Origin: Parapristionchus giblindavisi
Taxonomy: Eukaryota; Nematoda; Chromadorea; Rhabditida; Diplogasteridae
DNA length: 64,000 nt
Direction: 5' to 3'
NCBI GenBank assembly: GCA_943737045.1
Contig: CALSFV010000033.1
Span: 496,001-560,000 of the forward strand
Shown: positions 49,549 to 62,700 of the stretch, one piece after another
Layout of the letters: every line of letters starts with the position of its first letter
Numbering within the stretch: the first letter of the stretch is position 1
Made by a program: the position numbers and the translations under genes
The notes under the pieces: model-generated
Told to the model about the DNA's origin: nothing
The model's input: the letters and a program-made list of their open reading frames with translations, nothing else
The model's database searches: none

Positions 49549-52500
49549 ATACCTGACATGAAAAATTTTCTACTAGACCCAGCGTGTCATATACCAAACG
49601 AAAGAGGAAAAAATTCTGAGTATTTTTGCAACGTACCATGTTGAACAACGGCTGCTCCAGCCGAATTAACAACATTGAACCATGCATTTTTAGCATTAAA
49701 GAATTCGTGACACGCCAATATTTAATCTAAACTTATCGTAGCATATACCACGTGAAAGAGCAAAAAAATCTGAATAATCTACACTTCAGTTCATGTCAAA
49801 GTGTAATCTTGTGTTGATTCCACAATGCCCAAAGTACAAAAGTAGCTTTCACTCTGATAATACCAAAAGAATACCTGACATGAAAAATTTTCTGCTAGAC
49901 CCAGCGTGTCATATACCCAACGAAAGAGCAAAAAATTCTGAGTATTTTGCAACGTTCCATGTTGAACAACGGCCGCTCCAGCCGAATTAACAACATTGAA
50001 CCATGCATTTTTAGCATTAAAGAATTCGTGACACGCCAATATTTAATCTAAACTTATCGTAGCATATACCACGTGAAAGAGCAAAAAATTCTGAATAATC
50101 TACACTTCAGTTCATGTCAAAGTGTAATCTTGTGTTGATTCCACAATGCCCAAAGTACAAAAGTAGCTTTCACTCTGATAAGACCAAAAGAATACCTGAC
50201 ATGAAAAATTTTCTACTAGACCCAGCGTGTCATATACCAAACGAAAGAGGAAAAAATTCTGAGTATTTTTGCAACGTACCATGTTGAACAACGGCTGCTC
50301 CAGCCGAATTAACAACATTGAACCATGCATTTTTAGCATTAAAGAATTCGTGACACGCCAATATTTAATCTAAACTTATCGTAGCATATACCACGTGAAA
50401 GAGCAAAAAAATCTGAATAATCTACACTTCAGTTCATGTCAAAGTGTAATCTTGTGTTGATTCCACAATGCCCAAAGTACAAAAGTAGCTTTCACTCTGA
50501 TAATACCAAAAGAATACCTGACATGAAAAATTTTCTGCTAGACCCAGCGTGTCATATACCCAACGAAAGAGCAAAAAATTCTGAGTATTTTGCAACGTAC
50601 CATGTTGAACAACGGCTGCTCCAGCCGAATTAACAACATTGAACCATGCATTTTTAGCATTAAAGAATTCGTGACACGCCAATATTTAATCTAAACTTAT
50701 CGTAGCATATACCACGTGAAAGAGCAAAAAAATCTGAATAATCTACACTCCAGTTCATGTCAAAGTGTAATCTTGTGTTGATTCCACAATGCCCAAAGTA
50801 CAAAAGTAGCTTTCACTCTGATAAGAACAAAAGAATACCTGACATGAAAAATTTTCTGCTAGACCCAGCGTGTCATATACCAAACGAAAGAGCAAAAAAT
50901 GCTGAGTATTTTACAACGTGCCATGTTGAACAACGGCTGCTCCAGCCGAATTAACAACATTGAACCTTGCATTTTTAGCATTAAAGAATTCGTGACACGC
51001 CAATATTTAATCTACACTTATCGTAGCATATACCACGTGAAAGAGCAAAAAATTCTGAATAATCTACACTTCAGTTCATGTCAAACTGTAATCTTGTGTT
51101 GATTCCACAATGCCCAAAGTACAAAAGTAGCTTTCACTCTGATAAGACCAAAAGAATACCTGACATGACAAATTTTCTGCTAGACCCAGCGTGTCATATA
51201 CCCAACGAAAGAGCAAAAAATTCTGAGTATTTTGCAACGTTCCATGTTGAACAACGGCTGCTCCAGCCGAATTAACAACATTGAACCTTGCATTTTTAGC
51301 ATTAAAGAATTCGTGACACGCCAATATTTAATCTAAACTTATCGTAGCATATACCACGTGAAAGAGCAAAAAATTCTGAATAATCTACACTTCAGTTCAT
51401 GTCAAAGTGTAATCTTGTGTTGATTCCACAATGCCCAAAGTACAAAAGTAGCTTTCACTGTGATAAGACCAAAAGAATACCTGACATGAAAAATTTTCTA
51501 CTAGACCCAGCGTGTCATATACCAAACGAAAGAGGAAAAAATTCTGAGTATTTTTGCAACGTACCATGTTGAACAACGGCTGCTCCAGCCGAATTAACAA
51601 CATTGAACCTTGCATTTTTAGCATTAAAGAATTCGTGACACGCCAATATTTAATCTACACTTATCGTAGCATATACCACGTGAAAGAGCAAAAAATTCTG
51701 AATAATCTACACTTCAGTTCATGTCAAACTGTAATCTTGTGTTGATTCCACAATGCCCAAAGTACAAAAGTAGCTTTCACTCTGATAAGACCAAAAGAAT
51801 ACCTGACATGAAAAATTTTCTGCTAGACCCAGCGTGTCATATACCCAACGAAAGAGCAAAAAATTCTGAGTATTTTGCAACGTTCCATGTTGAACAACGG
51901 CTGCTCCAGCCGAATTAACAACATTGAACCATGCATTTTTAGCATTAAAGAATTCGTGACACGCCAATATTTAATCTAAACTTATCGTAGCATATACCAC
52001 GTGAAAGAGCAAAAAATTCTGAATAATCTACAATTCAGTTCATGTCAAACTGTAATCTTGTGTTGATTCCACAATGCCCAAAGTACAAAAGTAGCTTTCA
52101 CTCTGATAAGACCAAAAGAATACCTGACATGAAAAATTTTCTACTAGACCCAGCGTGTCATATACCAAACGAAAGAGGAAAAAATTCTGAGTATTTTTGC
52201 AACGTACCATGTTGAACAACGGCTGCTCCAGCCGAATTAACAACATTGAACCATGCATTTTTAGCATTAAAGAATTCGTGACACGCCAATATTTAATCTA
52301 AACTTATCGTAGCATATACCACGTGAAAGAGCAAAAAAATCTGAATAATCTACACTTCAGTTCATGTCAAAGTGTAATCTTGTGTTGATTCCACAATGCC
52401 CAAAGTACAAAAGTAGCTTTCACTCTGATAAGACTAAAAGAATACCTGACATGAAAAATTTTCTGCTAGACCCAGCGTGTCATATACCAAACGAAATAGC

Positions 52501-55195
52501 AAAAAATTCTGAGTATTTTGCAACGTGCCATGTTGAACAACGGCTGCTCCAGCCGAATTAACAACATTGAACCTTGCATTTTTAGCATTAAAGAATTAGT
52601 GACACGCCAATATTTAATCTAAACTTATCGTAGCATATACCACGTGAAAGAGCAAAAAATTCTGAATAATCTACACTTCAGTTCATGTCAAACTGTAATC
52701 TTGTGTTGATTCCACAATGCCCAAAGTACAAAAGTAGCTTCCACTCTGATAAGACCAAAAGAATACCTGACATGAAAAATTTTCTGCTAGACCCAGCGTG
52801 TCATATACCAAACGAAAGAGCAAAAAATTCTGAGTATTTTGCAACGTTCCATGTTGAACAACGGCCGCTCCAGCCGAATTAACAACATTGAACCATGCAT
52901 TTTTAGCATTAAAGAATTCGTGACACGCCAATATTTAATCTAAACTTATCGTAGCATATACCACGTGAAAGAGCAAAAAATTCTGAATAATCTACACTTC
53001 AGTTCATGTCAAACTGTATCTTGTGTTGATTCCACAATGCCCATAGTACAAAAGTAGCTTTCACTCTGATAAGACCAAAAGAATACCTGACATGAAAAAT
53101 TTTCTGCTAGACCCAGCGTGTCATATACCAAACGAAAGAGCAAAAAATTCTGAGTATTTTGCAACGTTCCATGTTGAACAACGGCTGCTCCAGCCGAATT
53201 AACAACATTGAACCATGCATTTTTAGCATTAAAGAATTCGTGACACGCCAATATTTAATCTAAACTTATCGTAGCATATACCACGTGAAAGAGCAAAAAA
53301 TTCTGAATAATCTACAATTCAGTTCATGTCAAACTGTAATCTTGTGTTGATTCCACAATGCCCAAAGTACAAAAGTAGCTTTCACTCTGATAAGACCAAA
53401 AGAATACCTGACATGAAAAATTTTCTACTAGACCCAGCGTGTCATATACCAAACGAAAGAGGAAAAAATTCTGAGTATTTTTGCAACGTACCATGTTGAA
53501 CAACGGCTGCTCCAGCCGAATTAACAACATTGAACCATGCATTTTTAGCATTAAAGAATTCGTGACACGCCAATATTTAATCTAAACTTATCGTAGCATA
53601 TACCACGTGAAAGAGCAAAAAAATCTGAATAATCTACACTTCAGTTCATGTCAAAGTGTAATCTTGTGTTGATTCCACAATGCCCAAAGTACAAAAGTAG
53701 CTTTCACTCTGATAAGACTAAAAGAATACCTGACATGAAAAATTTTCTGCTAGACCCAGCGTGTCATATACCAAACGAAAGAGCAAAAGATTCTGAGTAT
53801 TTTGCAACGTGCCATGTTGAACAACGGCTGCTCCAGCCGAATTAACAACATTGAACCTTGCATTTTTAGCATTAAAGAATTCGTGACACGCCAATATTTA
53901 ATCTACACTTATCGTAGCATATACCACGTGAAAGAGCAAAAAATTCTGAATAATCTACACTTCAGTTCATGTCAAAGTGTAATCTTGTGTTGATTCCACA
54001 ATGCCCAAAGTACAAAAGTAGCTTTCACTCTGATAAGACCAAAAGAATACCTGACATGAAAAATTTTCTGCTAGACCCAGCGTGTCATATACCAAACGAA
54101 ATAGCAAAAAATTCTGAGTATTTTGCAACGTGCCATGTTGAACAACGGCTGCTCCAGCCGAATTAACAACATTGAACCTTGCATTTTTAGCATTAAAGAA
54201 TTCGTGACACGCCAATATTTAATCTAAACTTATCGTAGCATATACCACGTGAAAGAGCAAAAAATTCTGAATAATCTACACTTCAGTTCATGTCAAACTG
54301 TAATCTTGTGTTGATTCCACAATGCCCAAAGTACAAAAGTAGCTTCCACTCTGATAAGACCAAAAGAATACCTGACATGAAAAATTTTCTGCTAGACCCA
54401 GCGTGTCATATACCAAACGAAAGAGCAAAAAATTCTGAGTATTTTGCAACGTTCCATGTTGAACAACGGCCGCTCCAGCCGAATTAACAACATTGAACCA
54501 TGCATTTTTAGCATTAAAGAATTCGTGACACGCCAATATTTAATCTAAACTTATCGTAGCATATACCACGTGAAAGAGCAAAAAATTCTGAATAATCTAT
54601 ACTTCAGTTCATGTCAAACTGTATCTTGTGTTGATTCCACAATGCCCAAAGTACAAAAGTAGCTTTCACTCTGATAAGACCAAAAGAATACCTGACATGA
54701 AAAATTTTCTGCTAGACCCAGCGTGTCATATACCAAACGAAAGAGCAAAAAATTCTGAGTATTTTGCAACGTTCCATGTTGAACAACGGCCGCTCCAGCC
54801 GAATTAACAACATTGAACCATGCATTTTTAGCATTAAAGAATTCGTGACACGCCAATATTTAATCTAAACTTATCGTAGCATATACCACGTGAAAGAGCA
54901 AAAAATTCTGAATAATCTACAATTCAGTTCATGTCAAACTGTAATCTTGTGTTGATTCCACAATGCCCAAAGTACAAAAGTAGCTTTCACTCTGATAAGA
55001 CCTAAAGAATACCTGACATGAAAAAGTTTCTGCTAGACCCAGCGTGTCATATACCAAACGAAAGAGCAAAAAATTCTGAGTATTTTGCAACGTTCCATGT
55101 TGAACAACGGCCGCTCCAGCCGAATTAACAAAATTGAATTATGCATTTTCGGCAATAAAGAATTCGTGACACGTCAATGCTTTATCGAAACTAAT
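49549..55195 (-). repeat. Satellite A, reversed, segment 6 (terminal part)
   Basis: The monomer interrupted by the LTR element resumes at TGACATG. About 17.6 monomers follow, with a distinctive variant (GAAAGAGGAAAAAATTC plus GTATTTTTGC) alternating at 49590, 50240, 51525, 52170 and 53455. Others carry CATATACCCAACG, GAACCTTGC or AATCTACACTTATC. The last monomer (54945-55195) is clearly decayed: AAGTTTC, GAATTATGCATTTTCGGC, ACGTCAATGC. The array then passes directly into satellite B. Confidence 0.95.
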
Positions 55196-56195
55196 CGCTC
55201 TAGACTAATCAATATGAGGAGTGAAGGCCTCATACTTCTCGAAAGACTCGATCTGAAACAATAACTATATAATTAAATCCATTATATTCGTCTTCATCAC
55301 AAATACAGTATCATAATACGATACAGTACTGAGAGAAGATCAAAAGATCACAACAACACGTAAACATCTTTATTCGGTATCGATCAATCAATAATTCACT
55401 GTATTACCTTGTCGAGTTTACATCGCTGTAGACCAATCAATATGAGGAGTGGAGGCCTCATACTTCTCGAAAAACTCGGTCTGAAACAATAACTATATAA
55501 ATAAATCCATTATATTCGTCTTCAGCACAAATACAGTATCATAATACGATACAGTACTGAGAGAAGATCAAAGATCAGAACAATACGTAAACATCTTTAT
55601 TCGGCATAGGTCAATCAATAATTCAATGTATTACCTTGTGGAGTTTACATCGCTGCAGACCAATCAATATGAGGAGTGAAGGCCTCATACTTCTCGAAAG
55701 ACTCGATCTGAAACAATAACTATATAATTAAAGCCATTATATTCGTCTTCAGCACAAATACAGTATCATAATACGATACAGTACTGAGAGAAGAACAAAG
55801 ATCACAACAACACGTAAACATCTTTATTCGGTATCGGAGAATCAATAATTCAATGTATTACCTTGCCGAGTTTACATCGCTGTAGACCAATCAATATGAG
55901 GAGTGAAGGTCTGATACTTTTCGAAAGACTCGGTCTGAAACAATATAAATATAATTAAATCCATTATATTAGTCTTCATCACAAATACAGTATCATAATA
56001 CGATACAGTACTGAGAGAAGATCAAAGATCACAACAACACGTAAACATCTTTATTCGGTATCGGTCAATCAATAATTCAATGTATTACCTTGTCGAGTTT
56101 ACATCGCTGTAGACCAATCAATATGAGGAGTGAAGGCCTGATCTTCGAAAGACTCGGTCTGAAACAATATAAATATAATTAAATCCATTATATTA

Positions 56196-56587
56196 TGGCG
56201 CACTAAAAAATAGTGGAAAACGGAAAATGGCGACTTTCCGGGGTCTAAAAAAAGTACACTGGAAAACCGAAAATGGTAACTCGAAATTTGAATTCGCGGG
56301 CGCGAATAAGGCGCGGGAATTCAAATTCTGACTTTCTAACTGGATTTTCTGGGGTTATAAAACTTATATAAAACCGAAATTTCATTTTTCGACCATTATG
56401 AAGCGTAAGAACTTAAATTCCTACTTTACATCCTTTTTAAATCGCAGAAAACCGCAGTTGGAAAGCCAGAATTTGAATTCCCGCACCTTTTTTCGCGCCC
56501 GCGAATTCAAATTGACGAGTTTCCATGTGCTTTTTTAGACCCTGGAAAGTCGCCATTTTCCGTTTTCCACTATTTTTTAGTGCGCCA
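56196..56587. mobile_element. 392-bp foldback element with TTA target duplication (PIF/Harbinger-like MITE)
   Basis: The ends TGGCGCACTAAAAAATAG and their inverse are perfect for over 40 bp, and imperfect symmetry continues to about 150 bp per side, sharing ATTTGAATTCGCGGGCGCGA and GCGGGAATTCAAATTCT inside. TTA is duplicated at 56193-56195 and 56588-56590; the intact satellite has TATATTAGTCTTC. A 3-bp TTA duplication suits PIF/Harbinger; that assignment is inference. No ORF. Confidence 0.8.
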
Positions 56588-59500
56588 TTAGTCTTCATCA
56601 CAAATACAGTATCATAATACGATGCAGTACTGAGAGAAGATCAAAGATCACAACAACACGTAAACATCTTTATTCGGTATCGGTCAATCAATAATTCACT
56701 GTATTGCCTTGTGGAGTTTACATCGCTGTAGACCAATCAATATGAGGAGTGAAGGCCTCAAACTTTTCTAAAGAATCGATCTGAAACAATAACTATATAA
56801 TTAAATCCATTATATTCGTCTTCATCACAAATACAGTATCATAATACGATACAGTAATGAGAGAAGATCAAAGATTAAAATCACAACAACACAGAAACAT
56901 CTTTATTCGGTATCGGTCAATCAATAATTCAATGTATTACCTTGTGAAGTTTACATCGCTGTAGACCAATCAATATGAAGTGTGAAGGCCTGATACTTCT
57001 CGAAAGACTCGGTCTGAAAAATATATATATAATTAAATCCATTATATTCGTCTTCATCACAAATACAGTATCATAATACGATACAGTACTGAGAGAAGAT
57101 CAAAGATCACAACAACACGTAAACATCTTTATTCGATATCGGTCATTCAATAATTCACTGTATTACCTTGTCGAGTTTACATCGCTGTAGACCAATCAAT
57201 ATGAGGAGTGGAGGCCTCATACTTCTCGAAAAACTCGGTCTGAAACAATAACTATATAAATAAATCCATTATATTCGTCTTCAGCACAAATACAGTATCA
57301 TAATACGATACAGTACTGAGAGAAGATCAAAGATCACAACAACACGTAAACATCTTTTTCTTTATCGGTCAATCAATAATTCACTGTATTACCTTGTCGA
57401 GTTTACATCGCTGTAGACCAATCAATATGAGGAGTGGAGGCCTCATACTTCTCGAAAAACTCGGTCTGAAACAATAACTATATAATTAAATCCATTATAT
57501 TCGTCTTCAGCACAAATACAGTATCATAATACGATACAGTACTGAGAGAAGATCAAAGATCACAACAACACGTAAACATCTTTATTCGGCATCGGTCAAT
57601 CAATAATTCAATGTATTACCTTGTGGAGTTTACATCGCTGCAGACCAATCAATATGAGGAGTGAAGGCCTCATACTTCTCGAAAGACTCGATCTGAAACA
57701 ATAACTATATAATTAAGTCCATTATATTCGTCTTCAGCACAAATACAGTATCATAATACGATACAGTACTGAGAGAAGATCAAAGATCACAACAACACGT
57801 AAACATCTTTATTCGGTATCGGTCAATCAATAATTCACTGTATTGCCTTGTGGAGTTTACATCGCTGTAGACCAATCAATATGAGGAGTGAAGGCCTCAA
57901 ACTTTTCTAAAGAATCGATCTGAAACAATAACTATATAATTAAATCCATTATATTCGTCTTCATCACAAATACAGTATCATAATACGATACAGTAATGAG
58001 AGAAGATCAAAGATTAAAATCACAACAACACAGAAACATCTTTATTCGGTATCGGTCAATCAATAATTCAATGTATTACCTTGTGAAGTTTACATCGCTG
58101 TAGACCAATCAATATGAAGTGTGAAGGCCTGATACTTCTCGAAAGACTCGGTCTGAAAAATATATATATATAATTAAATCCATTATATTCGTCTTCAGCA
58201 CAAATACAGTATCATAATACGATACAGTACTGAGAGAAGATCAAAGATCACAACAACACGTAAACATCTTTATTCGATATCGGTCAATCAATAATTCACT
58301 GTATTACCTAGCCGAGTTTACATAGCTGTAGACCAATCAATATGACGAGTGGAGGCCTCATACTTCTCGAAAAACTCGGTCTGAAACAATAACTATATAA
58401 ATAAATCCATTATTTTCGTCTTCAGCACAAATACAGTATCATAATACGATACAGTACTGAGAGAAGATCAAAGATCACAACAACACGTAAACATCTTTAT
58501 TCGGTATCGGAGAATCAATAATTCAATGTATTACCTTGTGGAGTTTACATCGCTGTAGACCAATCAATATGAGGAGCGAAGGCCTCATACTTCTCGAAAG
58601 ACTCGGTCTGAAACAATAACTATATAATTAAATCCATTATGTTCGTCTTCATCACAAATACAGTATCATAATACGATACAGTACTGAGAGAAGATCAAAA
58701 GATCACAACAACACGTAAACATCTTTATTCGGTATCTGTCAATCAATAACTCAATGTATTAGCTTGTGGAGTTTACATCGCTGTAGACCAATCAATATGA
58801 GGAGTGAAGGCCTCATACTTCTCGAAAGACTCGATCTGAAACAATAATTATATAATTAAATCCATTATGTTCGTCTTCATCACAAATACAGTATCATAAT
58901 ACGATACAGTACTGAGAGAAGATCAAAAGATCACAACAACACGTAAACATCTTTATTCGGTATCGGTCAATCAATAATTCAATGTATTACCTTGTGGAGT
59001 TTATATCGCTGTAGACCAATCAATATGAGGAGTGAAGGCCTCAAACCTCTCTAAAGAATCGTTCTGAAACAATACCTATATAATTAAATCCATTATATTC
59101 GTCTTCATCACAAATACAGTATCATAATACGATACAGTACTGAGAGAAGATCAAAGATCACAACAACACGTAAACATCTTTATTCGGTATCGGTCAATCA
59201 ATAATTCACTGTATTACCTTGTCGAGTTTATATCGCTGTAGACCAATCAATATGAGGAGTGAAGGCCTCAAACCTCTCTAAAGAATCGTTCTGAAACAAT
59301 AATTATATAATTAAATCCATTATGTTCGTCTTCATCACAAATACAGTATCATAATACGATACAGTACTGAGAGAAGATCAAAAGATCACAACAACACGTA
59401 AACATCTTTATTCGGTATCGGTCAATCAATAATTCAATGTATTACCTTGTGGAGTTTATATCGCTGTAGACCAATCAATATGAGGAGTGAAGGCCTCAAA

Positions 59501-59799
59501 CCTCTCTAAAGAATCGTTCTGAAACAATACCTATATAATTAAATCCATTATATTCGTCTTCATCACAAATACAGTATCATAATACGATACAGTACTGAGA
59601 GAAGATCAAAGATCACAACAACACGTAAACATCTTTATTCGGTATCGGTCAATCAATAATTCACTGTATTACCTTGTCGAGTTTATATCGCTGTAGACCA
59701 ATCAATATGAGGAGTGAAGGCCTCAAACCTCTCTAAAGAATCGTTCTGAAACAATAACTATATAATTAAATCCATTATATTCGTCTTCATCACAAATAC

Positions 59800-62700
59800 A
59801 GCATCATAATACGATACAGTACTGAGAGAAGATCAAAGAGCACAACAACACGTAAACATCTTTATTCGGTATCGGTCAATCAATAATTCACTGTATTACC
59901 TTGTCGAGTTTACATCGCTGTAGACCAATCAATATGAGGAGTGGAGGCCTCATACTTCTCGAAAAACTCGGTCTGAAACAATAACTATATAATTAAATCC
60001 ATTATATTCGTCTTCAGCACAAATACAGTATCATAATACGATACAGTACTGAGAGAAGATCAAAGATCACAACAACACGTAAACATCTTTATTCGGCATC
60101 GGTCAATCAATAATTCAATGTATTACCTTGTGGAGTTTACATCGCTGCAGACCAATCAATATGAGGAGTGAAGGCCTCATACTTCTCGAAAGACTCGATC
60201 TGAAACAATAACTATATAATTAAGTCCATTATATTCGTCTTCAGCACAAATACAGTATCATAATACGATACAGTACTGAGAGAAGATCAAAGATCACAAC
60301 AACACGTAAACATCTTTATTCGGTATCGGTCAATCAATAATTCACTGAATTGCCTTGTGGAGTTTACATCGCTGTAGACCAATCAATATGAGGAGTGAAG
60401 GCCTCAAACTTTTCTAAAGAATCGATCTGAAACAATAACTATATAATTAAATCCATTATATTCGTCTTCATCACAAATACAGTATCATAATACGATACAG
60501 TAATGAGAGAAGATCAAAGATTAAAATCACAACAACACAGAAACATCTTTATTCGGTATCGGTCAATCAATAATTCAATGTATTACCTTGTGAAGTTTAC
60601 ATCGCTGTAGACCAATCAATATGAAGTGTGAAGGCCTGATACTTCTCGAAAGACTCGGTCTGAAATATATATATATATAATTAAATCCATTATATTCGTC
60701 TTCAGCACAAATACAGTATCATAATACGATACAGTACTGAGAGAAGATCAAAGATCACAACAACACGTAAACATCTTTATTCGATATCGGTCAATCAATA
60801 ATTCACTGTATTACCTAGCCGAGTTTACATAGCTGTAGACCAATCAATATGACGAGTGGAGGCCTCATACTTCTCGAAAAACTCGGTCTGAAACAATAAC
60901 TATATAAATAAATCCATTATTTTCGTCTTCAGCACAAATACAGTATCATAATACGATACAGTACTGAGAGAAGATCAAAGATCACAACAACACGTAAACA
61001 TCTTTATTCGGTATCGGTCAATCAATAATTCACTGTATTACCTTGTCGAGTTTACATCGCTGTAGACCAATCAATATGAGGAGTGGAGGCCTCATACTTC
61101 TCGAAATACTCGGTCTGAAACAATAACTATACAATTAAATCCATTATATTCGTCTTCATCACAAATACAGTATCATAATACGATACAGTACTGAGAGAAG
61201 ATCAAAGATCACAACAACACGCAAACATCTTTATTCGGTATCGGAGAATCAATAATTCAATGTATTACCTTGTGGAGTTTACATCGCTGTAGACCAATCA
61301 ATATGAGGAGCGAAGGCCTCATACTTCTCGAAAGACTCGGTCTGAAACAATAACTATATAATTAAATCCATTATGTTCGTCTTCATCACAAATACAGTAT
61401 CATAATACGATACAGTACTGAGAGAAGATCAAAAGATCACAACAACACGTAAACATCTTTATTCGGTATCTGTCAATCAATAACTCAATGTATTAGCTTG
61501 TGGAGTTTACATCGCTGTAGACCAATCAATATGAGGAGTGAAGGCCTCATACTTCTCGAAAGACTCGATCTGAAACAATAATTATATAATTAAATCCATT
61601 ATGTTCGTCTTCATCACAAATACAGTATCATAATACGATACAGTACTGAGAGAAGATCAAAGAGCACAACAACACGTAAACATCTTTATTCGGTATCGGT
61701 CAATCAATAATTCAATGTATTACCTTGTGGAGTTTATATCGCTGTAGACCAATCAATATGAGGAGTGAAGGCCTCAAACCTCTCTAAAGAATCGTTCTGA
61801 AACAATACCTATATAATTAAATCCATTATATTCGTCTTCATCACAAATACAGTATCATAATACGATACAGTACTGAGAGAAGATCAAAGATCACAACAAC
61901 ACGTAAACATCTTTATTCGGTATCGGTCAATCAATAATTCACTGTATTACCTTGTCGAGTTTATATCGCTGTAGACCAATCAATATGAGGAGTGAAGGCC
62001 TCAAACCTCTCTAAAGAATCGTTCTGAAACAATAACTATATAATTAAATCCATTATATTCGTCTTCATCACAAATACAGCATCATAATACGATACAGTAC
62101 TGAGAGAAGATCAAAGAGCACAACAACACGTAAACATCTTTATTCGGTATCGGTCAATCAATAATTCACTGTATTACCTTGTCGAGTTTACATCGCTGTA
62201 GACCAATCAATATGAGGAGTGGAGGCCTCATACTTCTCGAAAAACTCGGTCTGAAACAATAACTATATAATTAAATCCATTATATTCGTCTTCAGCACAA
62301 ATACAGTATCATAATACGATACAGTACTGAGAGAAGATCAAAGATCACAACAACACGTAAACATCTTTATTCGGCATCGGTCAATCAATAATTCAATGTA
62401 TTACCTTGTGGAGTTTACATCGCTGCAGACCAATCAATATGAGGAGTGAAGGCCTCATACTTCTCGAAAGACTCGATCTGAAACAATAACTATATAATTA
62501 AGTCCATTATATTCGTCTTCAGCACAAATACAGTATCATAATACGATACAGTACTGAGAGAAGATCAAAGATCACAACAACACGTAAACATCTTTATTCG
62601 GTATCGGTCAATCAATAATTCACTGAATTGCCTTGTGGAGTTTACATCGCTGTAGACCAATCAATATGAGGAGTGAAGGCCTCAAACTTTTCTAAAGAAT

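Noticed and set aside
5067..54487. 65-codon ATG ORFs in the reversed array as real small proteins
   Set aside because: Same repeat by-product on the other strand; changes are mainly non-synonymous and no homology is recognisable.
1..55195. CRISPR array
   Set aside because: The regular repeats are 321 bp with no unique spacers, and the context is eukaryotic.
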